The notes: generated by a model from the letters alone, not told the origin. A stretch of DNA of 64,000 bases from JAIVJG01 sp964236735 (GCA_964236735.1 CAXSFM010000009.1:62001-126000), one strand, 5' to 3'. Counted from the stretch's first letter, positions 35,407 to 45,878 are shown. Translations and numbers: made by a program.

Positions 35407-36123
35407 ATGATAGACAACGCACTTGCGCTCGCGTGTGAAGCGCCCGGCGAGGAATTAAAAGCCATCTCGGATGATTTCGAGAACGCACCACCGGAGGCCG
35501 TCCTGCGCTGGGCGGTTGATGAGTTCGGCGCGGACGTGGCGCTCGCCACGGGCTTCGGCGCGGAAGGCTGCGTGCTCGTTGACATGCTCGCCCGCGTCCG
35601 TCCCGGCGCGCGCATGTTCTACCTCGACACAGACTTGCTCTTCCCGGATACTTACGCCCTCATCGAAAACTTGAGCGCGCTCTACGGCGTAAAGTTCGAG
35701 CGGCGCGCGACTGCTCTCTCTCTCGACGCGCAGGCGACCGAGCACGGCGCAGAGTTGTGGACGCGCCGCCCGGATGAATGCTGCCGCTTGCGTAAAGTCG
35801 AGCCGTTGCGGGTCATGCTCGCGGGATTGCGCGCCTGGATCACGGCCATCCGGCGCGACCAGACACCGGCGCGCGCGGGCGCAGGCATCGTCGAGCGTGA
35901 TGCGAAGTTCGGTCTCATCAAGATTAACCCGCTCGCCGCGTGGTCGGCGCGCGACGTTTGGGAATACATCGCAGCGCATGATGTGCCCTACAATCCGCTT
36001 TACGATTTCGGTTTTTCGTCCATCGGCTGCGCGCCATGCACGACGCCCGTGCGGATCGGCGAAGACCCGCGCGCGGGACGCTGGCGCGGTGCGAACAAGA
36101 CGGAGTGCGGGCTGCACCAGTAA
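35407..36123 (+). CDS. cysH: Assimilatory adenylyl-sulfate (APS) reductase, Fe-S type
   Basis: 238 residues of the CysH family. Four cysteines for a 4Fe-4S cluster are present (C125-C126 in DECCRLRKVEPL; C208 and C211 in GCAPCTTP), along with the catalytic C234 in KTECGLH. The paired CC and CxxC motif marks enzymes that use APS directly rather than PAPS. It reduces APS to sulfite and AMP with thioredoxin. It starts 12 nt after the siroheme fusion gene. A palindromic element follows before ATP sulfurylase. Confidence 0.92.
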   Translation: MIDNALALACEAPGEELKAISDDFENAPPEAVLRWAVDEFGADVALATGFGAEGCVLVDMLARVRPGARMFYLDTDLLFPDTYALIENLSALYGVKFERRATALSLDAQATEHGAELWTRRPDECCRLRKVEPLRVMLAGLRAWITAIRRDQTPARAGAGIVERDAKFGLIKINPLAAWSARDVWEYIAAHDVPYNPLYDFGFSSIGCAPCTTPVRIGEDPRAGRWRGANKTECGLHQ

Positions 36124-36162
36124 CGGTTACTGTTTGTCTGGAACGGCGCTTAACCAACTGTT

Positions 36163-36311
36163 TAGAGCGGTTTGCAATTGAGTGTGAACTCCGTCAGTAC
36201 CGCGAGCGGTAGCGAGCGGGTCTGCTCACTTGGGATGACCCGCTCGCTACCGCTCGCGGTACTGATTAAAGTCCCTGCGCCAGAGGTCACATGCAATTGC
36301 AAACCGCTCTA
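36163..36311. repeat. Palindromic MITE-like element, copy 2, complete
   Basis: The cleanest copy of the family. Terminal inverted repeats (TAGAGCGGTTTGCAATTG at the left and its complement at the right) flank two 27-nt hairpin arms (36195-36221 and 36238-36264) starting CAGTACCGCGAGCGGTAGCG. It lies inside the sulfur operon between APS reductase and ATP sulfurylase, in the orientation opposite to copy 1. No frame is encoded. Confidence 0.9.
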
Positions 36312-36337
36312 GTGATTACTTGAGAGATAAGAAAGAC

Positions 36338-37522
36338 ATGAAACTGATTAGCCCACACGGGGGCACGCTCATCAATCGTCAAGTCGCGGGAGAAGAACGC
36401 GCGCAACTCATCGCAGCCGCTCCGGGTCTGCCCGCGCTCCGCTTGAACAGACGCGCCGCCGCCGACCTTGAACTGATAGGCACGGGCGCTTACTCGCCGC
36501 TCGAAGGTTTTCTGGGCGAGGCTGATTATCTCTCCGTGCGCGATGACATGCGTCTCGCGAACGGCGTGGCGTGGTCGCTGCCCATCACGCTCTCCGCCAC
36601 GCGGGAGCAGGCGCGCTCGCTCCGTGTGGGCGAGGATGTCGCGCTCTATCAGGATGAACACCTGCTCGGCGTCCTTCACCTCGCGGAGAAATACGCGCGC
36701 GACCGCGAGCGCGAGGCGGCGCAGGTTTATCGCACGACGGATGAAGCGCATCCGGGCGTGCGCGCGATTTACGAGGAAGGCGAATGGCTGCTCGGCGGGC
36801 GCATCAGCCTGCTCAACCGATCTTTAGACGTGCCGTGCCGTGATTACCGGCGCGATCCGGTCGAGACGCGCGCGCTATTCCTTGAGCGTGGCTGGCGGCG
36901 CATCGTGGCCTTCCAGACGCGCAACCCCGTGCATCGCGCGCACGAGTACATACAAAAGTGCGCGCTCGAAATTGTTGATGGCCTGCTCCTGCACCCGCTC
37001 GTCGGCGAAACCAAGTCGGACGACATCCCGGCGGATGTGCGGATGCTTTCCTACGAGGCGATTCTGAAACACTACTATCCGCCGGCGCGCACAGTCCTCT
37101 CTGCGTTGCCGGCGGCGATGCGCTACGCAGGCCCGCGCGAGGCTGTCTTTCACGCGCTGGTGCGGAAGAACTACGGCTGCACGCACTTCATCGTCGGGCG
37201 CGATCACGCGGGCGTGGGCAACTACTACGGCACGTATGACGCGCACCACATCTTCGACGAGTTTGCGCCCGCAGAGCTTGGCATCACGCCGCTCTTCTTC
37301 GAGCACACTTTTTACTGCCGCGCGTGCGGCGCGATGGCGTCCGTCAAGACCTGCCCGCACGATGCTGAAAATCACGTCACGCTGTCGGGCACGAAGGTGC
37401 GCGAGATGTTGAGCGCGGGCGAGTTGCCGCCAATCGAGTTCACGCGCCCAGAGGTCGCGCGCGTGCTCATCGAAGCGCAGCGACGACACGAAACAGAGTC
37501 GCTCGTCGTCGCATCAGCGTAA
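36338..37522 (+). CDS. sat: Sulfate adenylyltransferase (ATP sulfurylase)
   Basis: 394 residues from ATG 36338 (MKLISPHGGTLINRQV). It activates sulfate with ATP to APS. The active-site motifs are QTRNPVHRAHE (residues 193-203) and GRDHAG (287-292), and a zinc-like CRACGAMASVKTCPHD is present as in thermophile/actinobacterial-type single-chain Sat. It shares the operon with the APS reductase despite the 214-nt gap filled by the palindromic element. The TTG at 36320 is an unlikely start. Confidence 0.94.
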   Translation: MKLISPHGGTLINRQVAGEERAQLIAAAPGLPALRLNRRAAADLELIGTGAYSPLEGFLGEADYLSVRDDMRLANGVAWSLPITLSATREQARSLRVGEDVALYQDEHLLGVLHLAEKYARDREREAAQVYRTTDEAHPGVRAIYEEGEWLLGGRISLLNRSLDVPCRDYRRDPVETRALFLERGWRRIVAFQTRNPVHRAHEYIQKCALEIVDGLLLHPLVGETKSDDIPADVRMLSYEAILKHYYPPARTVLSALPAAMRYAGPREAVFHALVRKNYGCTHFIVGRDHAGVGNYYGTYDAHHIFDEFAPAELGITPLFFEHTFYCRACGAMASVKTCPHDAENHVTLSGTKVREMLSAGELPPIEFTRPEVARVLIEAQRRHETESLVVASA

Positions 37523-37547
37523 TGATTTGTAATTGAGGAGCAGGATA

Positions 37548-38192
37548 GTGACACAAACCAAAGGATTCGTTTTATGGCTGACAGGGCTTTCGGGCGCGGG
37601 CAAAACGACGCTGGCGCAAACGCTGTTGCCCGAACTTCGCGCGCGCGGTCTGCGTGTGGAAACGCTCGACGGCGACGAGGTGCGGAGTAATCTCTCGAAG
37701 GGCTTAGGCTTCTCGAAAGAGGATCGCGACACGAACATCCGACGCATCGGTTACGTCAGCCGCCTGCTCGCGCGCAACGGCGTAGCGGCAGTCTCCGCCG
37801 CCATCTCGCCTTACCGCGACGTGCGCGCCGAAGTGCGGCAGGCCGTCGAGACGGACGGCGCGGGCTTCGTCGAAGTCTATGTCAAGTGCCCTTTGGAAGT
37901 GCTGGCTGAACGCGACGTGAAGGGGCTTTACCAGCGCGCGCTGGCGGGCGAGTTGAAAGCCTTCACCGGCGTCTCCGATCCGTATGAGGAGCCGCACGCG
38001 CCGGACTTGATTGTGGAAACCGACCGCGAGAGCATCGCGTCGAGCGCCGCCAGGATTATTCGCTTGCTCGAAGCGCGCGGGCACTTGCCGCCCGCTGCCG
38101 CCACCCTCGCAGGCGAGCAAGCCTTGTGCGAAGAGTGCCCGCCCGCCGAGCAGTTGCGACGCTTCAAGTCGAACGCTTATCTTAACGATTAG
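37548..38192 (+). CDS. cysC: Adenylyl-sulfate kinase
   Basis: About 214 residues from GTG 37548, with a GAGGAG ribosome site seven bases upstream. The P-loop is GLSGAGKTT (13-21); LDGDEVRSNLSKGLGFSKEDRDTNIRRIGYV and ISPYRDVR are family hallmarks. It phosphorylates APS to PAPS. PAPS is not needed by the CC-type APS reductase upstream, so this kinase may serve sulfation or regulate APS. The C-terminal tail after about residue 190 (ALCEECPPAEQLRRFKSNAYLND) is longer than in E. coli CysC and contains a CxxC pair. Confidence 0.92.
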   Translation: MTQTKGFVLWLTGLSGAGKTTLAQTLLPELRARGLRVETLDGDEVRSNLSKGLGFSKEDRDTNIRRIGYVSRLLARNGVAAVSAAISPYRDVRAEVRQAVETDGAGFVEVYVKCPLEVLAERDVKGLYQRALAGELKAFTGVSDPYEEPHAPDLIVETDRESIASSAARIIRLLEARGHLPPAAATLAGEQALCEECPPAEQLRRFKSNAYLND

Positions 38193-38247
38193 CTTTTTGG
38201 GACGAGAAGTTTTACCGTAACCGTAATCAACTACGAAGGAGCAGATG

Positions 38248-39594
38248 ATGGCTGACGACAACAACGCAGAGCAACAACTACATTTCGATACGCTGGCGAT
38301 TCATGGCGGACAGGAGCCTGACGCGACGACCAACGCGCGCGCCGTGCCGATTTACCAAACGACTTCCTACGTCTTCAACGATGCGGATCACGCCGCACGC
38401 CTCTTCGCGCTGCAAGAGTTCGGTAACATCTACACGCGCATTATGAACCCGACGACCGACGTGTTCGAGAAGCGCATCGCCGCGCTCGAAGGCGGCATGG
38501 CGGCGCTCGCGCTCGCGTCCGGCCAGGCCGCCGAGACGCTCACCATCCTGACGATAGCGCGCGCTGGTGACGAGATCGTCTCGACCACCTCGCTCTACGG
38601 CGGCACGTACAATCTGTTCCACTACACGCTACCGAAACTCGGCATCAACGTCCGCTTCGTAGATGCCGCCGATGACGAAGCATTGCGCGCCGCGATTAAC
38701 GACAAGACGAAAGCCGTCTATACAGAGACGCTCGGCAATCCGAAGCTCGACATCTCGGACATCGAGCGTCTGGCCGCGACCGCGCACGAGCACAAATTGC
38801 CGCTCATCGTGGATAACACGTCGGCCTCGCCCGCGCTCTGCCGCCCGCTTGAATGGGGCGCGGACATCATCATCAACTCGGCGACGAAGTTTATCGGCGG
38901 CCACGGCACGTCCATCGGCGGCGTGATTGTTGACGGCGGCAAATTCGACTGGCAGGCGTCGGGACGTTTCCCCGACTTCAGCGCGCCCGATCCTTCTTAT
39001 CACGGCGTCTCTTACACGGAAGCCTTCGGCCCGCTGGCTTTCATCATCAAGGCGCGCGTGCAGGGCTTGCGCGACACGGGCGGCTGCCTCTCGCCCTTCA
39101 ACTCTTTTCTCTTTTTGCAGGGCGCGGAGACGTTGCACCTGCGTATGCAGCGTCACTCGGAAAATGCACTCAAGGTGGCGCAGTTTCTCGAAGGGCAGGA
39201 AGCTGTCGAGTGGGTCAACTATCCCGGTTTGGAGAGCAGCGCTTACCACACGCTCGCGCAGAAGTATCTGCCCGACGGCGCGGGCGCGCTCATCACGTTC
39301 GGCATTCGCGGCGGCTTCGCGGCGGGCAAGCAGTTCATTAACTCGCTCAAACTTTTCAGCCTACTCGCCAATATCGGCGACGCCAAGTCGCTCGTCATCC
39401 ATCCGGCTTCGACGACGCACCAGCAACTGAGCGAAGATGAGCAGGCGGCGACGGGCGTCAAGCCCGAACTCGTGCGCCTCTCGGTCGGCATCGAAGACGT
39501 GCGCGACATCATCGCCGATCTCGAACAGGCTTTGCGGCGTGCCGTCTCGACGGATGAGCCGCAGACCAACGCTGCCGGGACGGGCGGAGCGTAA
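38248..39594 (+). CDS. metY: O-acetylhomoserine sulfhydrylase
   Basis: 448 residues from ATG 38248 (MADDNNAEQQLHFDTLAIHGGQEPD), with GAAGGAG at good spacing; ATG 38245 is adjacent. It is a Cys/Met-metabolism PLP enzyme: YTRIMNPTTDVFEKRIAALEGG, the PLP-binding SATKFIGGHG (K214), and the length and DTGGCLSPFNSFLFLQGAETLHLRM typical of O-acetylhomoserine sulfhydrylase rather than MetB. It joins sulfide to O-acetylhomoserine to give homocysteine. The MetX that makes its substrate follows after three bases. Confidence 0.94.
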   Translation: MADDNNAEQQLHFDTLAIHGGQEPDATTNARAVPIYQTTSYVFNDADHAARLFALQEFGNIYTRIMNPTTDVFEKRIAALEGGMAALALASGQAAETLTILTIARAGDEIVSTTSLYGGTYNLFHYTLPKLGINVRFVDAADDEALRAAINDKTKAVYTETLGNPKLDISDIERLAATAHEHKLPLIVDNTSASPALCRPLEWGADIIINSATKFIGGHGTSIGGVIVDGGKFDWQASGRFPDFSAPDPSYHGVSYTEAFGPLAFIIKARVQGLRDTGGCLSPFNSFLFLQGAETLHLRMQRHSENALKVAQFLEGQEAVEWVNYPGLESSAYHTLAQKYLPDGAGALITFGIRGGFAAGKQFINSLKLFSLLANIGDAKSLVIHPASTTHQQLSEDEQAATGVKPELVRLSVGIEDVRDIIADLEQALRRAVSTDEPQTNAAGTGGA

Positions 39595-39597
39595 GCG

Positions 39598-40713
<1,116 letters not shown>

Positions 40714-40746
40714 CGTCGCCTGACGCGCATAAGGATTAATCTCACT

Positions 40747-41541
40747 ATGGTTGATGAGCATGATCAGGTGAACATTGCGCTGCCGCGCGAACTGCTGCGC
40801 GAGCGCGTGGCGATTGTCACAGGTGGGGCGCGCGGCATCGGTCGCGCCGTCGCGCTCAGGCTCGCCGAAGCGGGCGCGCACGTCGTCGTCAACTACGTCC
40901 GGCAGCAAGAGGCGGCGGAAGAAGTCGCGCGCGCGTGCGAGGAGTTTGGAGTTAAAGCGCTGGCCGTGCGTGCTGATGTGGCCGACGTGCAACAGGCGCA
41001 GTCGCTTGCCGATGCCGCGCTTGAGCGTTTCGGGCGCGTTGATTTGCTGGTGGCGAACGCCGGCGTGTGGGATGGTGCGCCAATTGAGACGATGACGGAA
41101 GAGATGTGGGATCGCGTGCTCGACGCCAACCTCAAAGGAACCTGGACGACGTGCCGCGCGGTCGTGCCTGTGATGAAGCGACAGCGACGCGGCAACATTG
41201 TGATCGTCAGTTCAACGGCAGGGCAGCGCGGCGAGGCGGGCTACTCCAACTACGCCGCGTCGAAAGGCGGGCAGCTTAGTTTCACAAAATCGCTGGCCGT
41301 CGAACTCGCGCCGGACATCCGCGTCAACGCGGTCGCGCCGGGCTGGGTGGACACGGAACTGAACGCTCCCGTGTTCAGCGATGAAACTTACAAGCGGCAG
41401 ATGACCGGGGCGATTCCGCTCCAACGTCTCGCCACGGCTGATGATGTGGCGCTCGCCGTCCTCTTCCTCGCATCGGACTGGGCACGCCACATCACGGGCG
41501 AAATTCTCAACGTCAACGGTGGCGCGGTGCTCTGCGGCTGA
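40747..41541 (+). CDS. Short-chain dehydrogenase/reductase (FabG-like)
   Basis: 264 residues of classical SDR type. The NAD(P) loop is TGGARGIG (25-32), NAG is at 105-107, and the catalytic Ser157, Tyr170 and Lys174 (SNYAASKGG) are present. The tail DDVALAVLFLASDWARHITGEILNVNGG is common in FabG-like and sugar-alcohol SDRs. It lies 33 nt after metX on the same strand. Its substrate is not predictable, and no link to sulfur metabolism is evident beyond position. Confidence 0.88.
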   Translation: MVDEHDQVNIALPRELLRERVAIVTGGARGIGRAVALRLAEAGAHVVVNYVRQQEAAEEVARACEEFGVKALAVRADVADVQQAQSLADAALERFGRVDLLVANAGVWDGAPIETMTEEMWDRVLDANLKGTWTTCRAVVPVMKRQRRGNIVIVSSTAGQRGEAGYSNYAASKGGQLSFTKSLAVELAPDIRVNAVAPGWVDTELNAPVFSDETYKRQMTGAIPLQRLATADDVALAVLFLASDWARHITGEILNVNGGAVLCG

Positions 41542-41605
41542 TTGCTGAGAGGGGCGTTGAGGCGATGGGATAAGCGCGAGCGCCTTCAACGATGGAAGGG
41601 GTCGC

Positions 41606-43207
41606 TCAACGGTGGAAGCGGTCGCAGTCAATCTTATATTTCTTCACCTTATAACCAATCACACGTTCGGTCGTGTCGATCAGTTTCGCAGCTTTCTTGC
41701 GATTGCCGCGCGTGGTCTTCAAGGCGTCGAGGATGAGGTCGCGCTCGTAGGTCTCGACCGCCGTCTCCAGACGTAGCTGCATGACCGTGCCGGAGCCTTC
41801 GGCGGTTTGCAAAGTCGGCGGCAGATGGTGGCCGTGAATGACGTTGCTTTCGCAGACGATGACGGCGTGTTCGATGGTGTTCTCCAACTCGCGCACGTTG
41901 CCCGGCCAGTGGTAGCTCGTCAGCATGTCAATCGCGGGCGTCGAGATGCGCCTGATGCTCTTGCCGTGTTCGCGCGCGTACTTCTCCAGAAAATGATCGG
42001 CTAAGAGCAGCACGTCCGGCTTGCGCTCGCGTAAAGGTGGCATGAAGATCGCGAAGACGTTGAGGCGGTAATACAAGTCTTCGCGGAACTGCCCGGCGGC
42101 GATGGCGCTCTCCAAATCTTTGTTGGTCGCGGCGATGAGACGCACGTTGATTTTGATCGTCTCCGTGCCGCCGAGCCGCTCGAACTCGCGCTCCTGCAAC
42201 ACGCGCAGCAGTTTAATCTGCGTCGAGGCGTTCAAGTCGCCGATCTCATCGAGAAAGAGCGTGCCGCCGTCGGCCAACTCGAAGCGTCCCTTTTTTCTGC
42301 CCTGCGCGCCGGTGAACGCGCCCTTCTCGTAACCGAAAAGCTCCGCTTCAATCAACGTGTCGGGCAACGCCGCGCAACTGACTTTGACGAACGGCTTGCC
42401 GGTGCGTAGAGAGTTGTAGTGGAGCGCGTGCGCGATTAGTTCTTTACCCGTGCCGGATTCGCCGCGCAGCATCACTGTGGTGTTCGAGCGCGCCACCTGC
42501 GTCACGCGCTCATAGACCTGCCGCATCGGGCCGGAGTTGCCGATGATATGGCCGAAGTCGTAACGCTCGCGCAGTTCCTGTTTGAGATGGCTGTTCTCGT
42601 CGAGCAGTCGTTGCTTGTCGGATTCGATGAGATGCTCGACCTTGACGGCCTGCGCGATCATGGCCGCAATGATGGTCAGGAAGTGTGTCGTGCGCTCGTA
42701 GTCGCGCGACGGCTCGTAGGGCAAATCCACGCCGACGACGCCGATTGATTTACGGTGCAGCAAAATCGGCACGCAGACGAAGCTCAACTCTTCGTGCGGC
42801 AGCGTCAGGCGGCGCACGCCGAGGCGATCAAGGAACAGCGGCTCGCGGCTAATCTGCGGCACAACTATCGGCTTGCCGCTCTCCGCGACGCGCCCCGTGA
42901 TGCCCTCGCCGACGCGATAGCTGACGCGACGCGCGCCGTCTGCGCTGACGCCGTGCGCGGCCACGATGCGTAACTCGTCCGGCTCGCGCTCTCTGAGCAG
43001 GACGAGTCCGCGCATCATGTCGTGATACCGTCCGAGCGTTTCCAGCACGCGCCCCAAAGCTGACTTCAAGTCGCTCGTGCCGGCGAGCAATTGGGCGATC
43101 TCAAGTAAGGTCGTCAACTGCTGGCGCGGCTCGGCCTGCTCTTGCGCGCCGAAGAGAATGACGGGCGGCGTCTGTTCGGACGTTCTTAACGAGGCTAGTT
43201 TGGGCAT
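41606..43207 (-). CDS. Sigma54-dependent transcriptional activator with GAF sensor (NifA/NtrC-like)
   Basis: 533 residues. An N-terminal GAF domain (about 30-175) precedes an AAA+ domain with Walker A GESGTGKE, the sigma54-contacting GAFTGA loop (EKGAFTGAQGRKKG), Walker B GGTLFLDEIGD and the arginine-finger region REDLYYRLNVFAI. The C-terminal Fis-type helix-turn-helix is TRGNRKKAAKLIDTTERVIGYKVKKYKID. The domain order is that of NifA, with no receiver domain. Its gene is divergent from amtB, about 1 kb away. Together with nearby sigma54-like promoters and paired palindromes, this makes it the likely activator of the nitrogen genes here. No nif gene is in the window. Confidence 0.93.
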   Translation of the reverse strand: MPKLASLRTSEQTPPVILFGAQEQAEPRQQLTTLLEIAQLLAGTSDLKSALGRVLETLGRYHDMMRGLVLLREREPDELRIVAAHGVSADGARRVSYRVGEGITGRVAESGKPIVVPQISREPLFLDRLGVRRLTLPHEELSFVCVPILLHRKSIGVVGVDLPYEPSRDYERTTHFLTIIAAMIAQAVKVEHLIESDKQRLLDENSHLKQELRERYDFGHIIGNSGPMRQVYERVTQVARSNTTVMLRGESGTGKELIAHALHYNSLRTGKPFVKVSCAALPDTLIEAELFGYEKGAFTGAQGRKKGRFELADGGTLFLDEIGDLNASTQIKLLRVLQEREFERLGGTETIKINVRLIAATNKDLESAIAAGQFREDLYYRLNVFAIFMPPLRERKPDVLLLADHFLEKYAREHGKSIRRISTPAIDMLTSYHWPGNVRELENTIEHAVIVCESNVIHGHHLPPTLQTAEGSGTVMQLRLETAVETYERDLILDALKTTRGNRKKAAKLIDTTERVIGYKVKKYKIDCDRFHR

Positions 43208-43597
43208 ATTTGGTTAGCGAGTTTCCGGCCATCAGCACGTAGTTTGCTTAAGGCCAGGACGGGCGGCGCACAACAGCAATGCGAATTACCTTTTCTGTTG
43301 TGGACAGGACATGCTAGAGAACAAGACGGCCAGAAGCAAAGTTAAAATTTTTATAGCGGGATAAGTCTCGCTCGCGTGTTGTCATGCTGCGCGGCGGCGT
43401 AAAAGGGTTGAGCCGTGCCAGGTCATCGCGGCGAAAGCGGCACAGGAGCGATGCGTGTGACAAGTTTGTAGCTTACCTCCGGCGCGGCAACATGATTGTC
43501 AGAACCGGCGTGCAAGCCAGCTTGCTGGCCTGCGCGATTTGCGCGCGGATAATTTTGCGTGGCTACCAGCCATCTCACGAACATTCAGAGGAAGATC

Positions 43598-43665
43598 TAG
43601 AATCACGAATCTACACGAAGCAACACGAAGAGAGTTAGTGTTGTCTCGTGTGTCTTCGTGATTCC
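43598..43665. repeat. Inverted repeat of CACGAA-type units
   Basis: GAATCACGAATCTACACGAA and its partial complement (ending TCTTCGTGATTC) face each other around 43635. The arms are built from degenerate ACACGAAG units. No open frame is seen. Confidence 0.7.
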
Positions 43666-43692
43666 ATTGTCTTTAATGATTGTTGAGTATGG

Positions 43693-43867
43693 CTTCTACT
43701 GCGAGTAGCAAATGAATGTGACCAGAGATTAACCACAGAGGGCACGGAGGGGCACAGAGGAAAGACTGAGCTTTGATTGTCCCCTCTGTTCGGCCTCTGT
43801 GTCTCTCTGTGTCCTCTGTGGTGAAAATTCTTTCACTCAACTCGCACTCAATCGCAAACCGCTATAC
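43693..43867. repeat. Palindromic element with CCACAGAGG-type core and the shared right end
   Basis: The core is an inverted repeat of CACAGAGG units (AACCACAGAGGGCACGGAGG on the left, mirrored by CCTCTGTGTC...CTCTGTGGTG on the right). The right end, CAATCGCAAACCGCTATA, is the same terminal repeat that bounds the other MITE-like copies. The left end (around 43700, GCAAATGAATGTGACC) is a decayed version. So the same ends carry a different core. Confidence 0.65.
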
Positions 43868-43916
43868 TAAACTCAAGCGCGAAAATGAAAGATGCGCGGA
43901 TGACCCGCCGGTTGAT

Positions 43917-43958
43917 GACATTTTTGTCGCCGTCGCCATCATTCACGACAAAGATGTC
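43917..43958. promoter_or_regulatory. Paired GACA-N4-TGTC palindrome, site A (upstream of amtB)
   Basis: Two 12-bp palindromes, GACATTTTTGTC (43917-43928) and GACAAAGATGTC (43947-43958), are separated by exactly 18 bp, so their centres are 30 bp (about three helical turns) apart. The same arrangement occurs at 49452-49493 and 49685-49726. It lies 125 bp upstream of a sigma54-like promoter, the normal position of an activator-binding site. Confidence 0.7.
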
Positions 43959-44082
43959 TTGCGCCAGAGTCGCTCGCCGCCGTCACATCTCCCTATGATT
44001 AAGACTCGACATCTCGTCCTTATCAAGCTAATACGCACGTTACTTCATCTCAACGTGTCCGCACGGCAACCACATCAAAGAT

Positions 44083-44098
44083 TGGCATAGAGATTGTT
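44083..44098 (+). promoter_or_regulatory. Candidate sigma54 promoter of amtB
   Basis: TGGCATAGAGATTGTT matches the -24/-12 consensus (TGGCACG, four bases, TTGCW) with correct spacing; GG is followed after ten bases by GT rather than GC. The amtB start lies 170 bp downstream. Confidence 0.55.
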
Positions 44099-44267
44099 AA
44101 GCGCAAACACGTCAGCCGCACGCAGACGCACCTGCTGCGCGTTAAGTTGCAGCGAAGGTGACGCACCTGCTCGCTGAATCTTGACGGCGCAACGCTGGTC
44201 GGCGATTGACTGGCCGCTCTCTTGTGAAATTGCAGCCTCAACCCCGAAATTTAGGAGGAACTGGTAA

Positions 44268-45878
44268 ATGGGTGTGAAGAAATTATCTATCTCGCAGAAG
44301 CTCTCCCGCTTGTCCGAACGGCTGCATGATCCCGAATGGCGTCGGTACGGCAGGTTGCTGCTGATGGGAAAGCTGGCGGGCGTCGCGCTGTTAATCGCAG
44401 CGGTCGCCTGGCTGCCGGAGTTGTTGGGCTTGAAGGCTTTCGCCGCCGACCCTGAACTCAAAGGTAACGACATCGTCAATCCGATTAACACCGTCTGGAC
44501 GCTGCTGGCCGCGTTCCTCGTCTTCTGTATGCAGGTCGGATTCACAATGCTGGAAGCGGGCTTTTGTCGCTCGCGCGAGACGGTCAACGTCTTGATGGAA
44601 TGTATCGTGGATACATGTCTGTGCGGGCTGCTGTTTTTCGCTTTCGGGTTCGCTTTCATGTTCAGCCACGGCAACGGCTTCATCGGTTATCACTGGTTCT
44701 TCCTGAAAGACGTGCCGGCGACGTATGAAGCGACCGGCGTATCGTTCCTCGCGTTCTGGCTCTTCCAGTTCGCCTTTGCGGATACCTGCTCGACCATCAC
44801 TTCGGGCGCGATGATCGGGCGCACGGGCTTCGTCGGCGATCTGGTTTACAGTTTCGCCGTCTCCGGTTTCATCTACCCGATCATCGGCCACTGGGTCTGG
44901 GGGCCGGATGGTTTTCTGGCACTGATGGGCACGGAGGGAAATTTCCTGCCGTCGCTCGGCGTGGGCTTCCACGATTTCGCAGGCTCGACGGTGGTGCATA
45001 CCATCGGCGGGTTCATCGCACTGGCCGGAGCCATCGCGCTGGGGCCGCGTCTGGGACGCAAATTCAAACGTGACGGCGGCGGGCCGATGTTGCCGCACGA
45101 TCTGGTCATCGCGGCGAGCGGCGGACTGCTTTTGTGGTTCGGCTGGTACGGTTTCAATCCGGGCAGCACGCTCTCCGCGATGGACTTCGAGGGCATCGGG
45201 CGCGTCGCCGCCAACACGACGCTCGCGGCCTGCGCGGCGGGTCTGACGGCCATGTCTTACGCCTATATCATCAGCAAAAAGTGGGACGTGAGTTTCACGG
45301 TCAATGGCTTTCTGGCGGGTCTCGTCGCCATCACATGCCCTTGCTACTGGGTCAGCCCGGTCGGCTCGATTTTACTCGGCGGAGTCGCGGGCGTGCTCGT
45401 CGTGCTGGGTGTCGAGTTGCTGGAATGGCTCCGCATAGATGATCCGATTGGCGCAGTGCCCGTGCATGGCTTCTGCGGCATCTGGGGCACGCTGTCGCTC
45501 GGACTGTTCGCCTCCGGGCAGTACGGCGTGACCGGAGCTTTCGCCGCCGACAATACCACTCCGCTGACAGGGCTTTTTTATGGCGGCGGCACAACCTTAC
45601 TGGCGGCGCAGGCGATTGGCAGTTTGATCGTGACGGGCGCGACGTTCGCGGTCTCTCTGGCGGTCATGTATGGAGTCAAGGCGATGGGCATTCTGCGCGT
45701 CTCGGCTGAAGGTGAAGGCTACGGGCTGGATTTGCACGAGCACGGCATCTCGGCTTATCCAGAGTACGTTATCTCTTCCATCGCGAGGCCGTCCGGCATG
45801 AGGGCTGAGGGAACCGGCGGCGGACACATCCCGGAGCCGGTCGCAAGAATCAGCACGAGTGAATCAACATCTGGCTAA
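44268..45878 (+). CDS. amtB: Ammonium transporter
   Basis: 536 residues with an AGGAGG ribosome site nine bases before ATG. After an N-terminal leader of about 60 residues (one hydrophobic segment, then AFAADPELKG) come eleven membrane segments of the Amt family. Characteristic stretches are NTVWTLLAAFLVFCMQVGFTMLEAGFCRSRE, FWLFQFAFADTCSTITSGAM, DFAGSTVVHTIGG, FGWYGFNPGST and PVHGFCGIWGTLSLGLFA. It conducts ammonium/ammonia across the inner membrane and is controlled by PII. The C-terminal tail of about 60 residues (GLDLHEHGISAYPE) is the standard PII-sensitive region. Confidence 0.95.
   Translation: MGVKKLSISQKLSRLSERLHDPEWRRYGRLLLMGKLAGVALLIAAVAWLPELLGLKAFAADPELKGNDIVNPINTVWTLLAAFLVFCMQVGFTMLEAGFCRSRETVNVLMECIVDTCLCGLLFFAFGFAFMFSHGNGFIGYHWFFLKDVPATYEATGVSFLAFWLFQFAFADTCSTITSGAMIGRTGFVGDLVYSFAVSGFIYPIIGHWVWGPDGFLALMGTEGNFLPSLGVGFHDFAGSTVVHTIGGFIALAGAIALGPRLGRKFKRDGGGPMLPHDLVIAASGGLLLWFGWYGFNPGSTLSAMDFEGIGRVAANTTLAACAAGLTAMSYAYIISKKWDVSFTVNGFLAGLVAITCPCYWVSPVGSILLGGVAGVLVVLGVELLEWLRIDDPIGAVPVHGFCGIWGTLSLGLFASGQYGVTGAFAADNTTPLTGLFYGGGTTLLAAQAIGSLIVTGATFAVSLAVMYGVKAMGILRVSAEGEGYGLDLHEHGISAYPEYVISSIARPSGMRAEGTGGGHIPEPVARISTSESTSG

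Larger units (their letters stand above)
43208..43916. other. Gene-free region upstream of amtB with nested palindromic repeats
   Basis: About 700 bases between the sigma54 activator and the first regulatory site. Short frames here look like no family and are dominated by repeats. The two clear repeats are listed separately. The rest, up to 43597, shows no element I can name. Confidence 0.5.

Noticed and set aside
41606..43207. NifA of a nitrogen-fixation cluster
   Set aside because: Domain order fits NifA, but no nif gene is in the window and neighbours are ammonium assimilation genes, so I kept a general NifA/NtrC-like call.
43349..43360. Isolated TATAGCGGGATA as a solitary end of the palindromic family
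   Set aside because: Only about eight bases match and no partner end or core is nearby.
43384..44241. Several open frames of 60-105 codons between the sigma54 activator and amtB
   Set aside because: They overlap repeats and regulatory sites, have Arg/Ser-rich random composition and lack ribosome sites.
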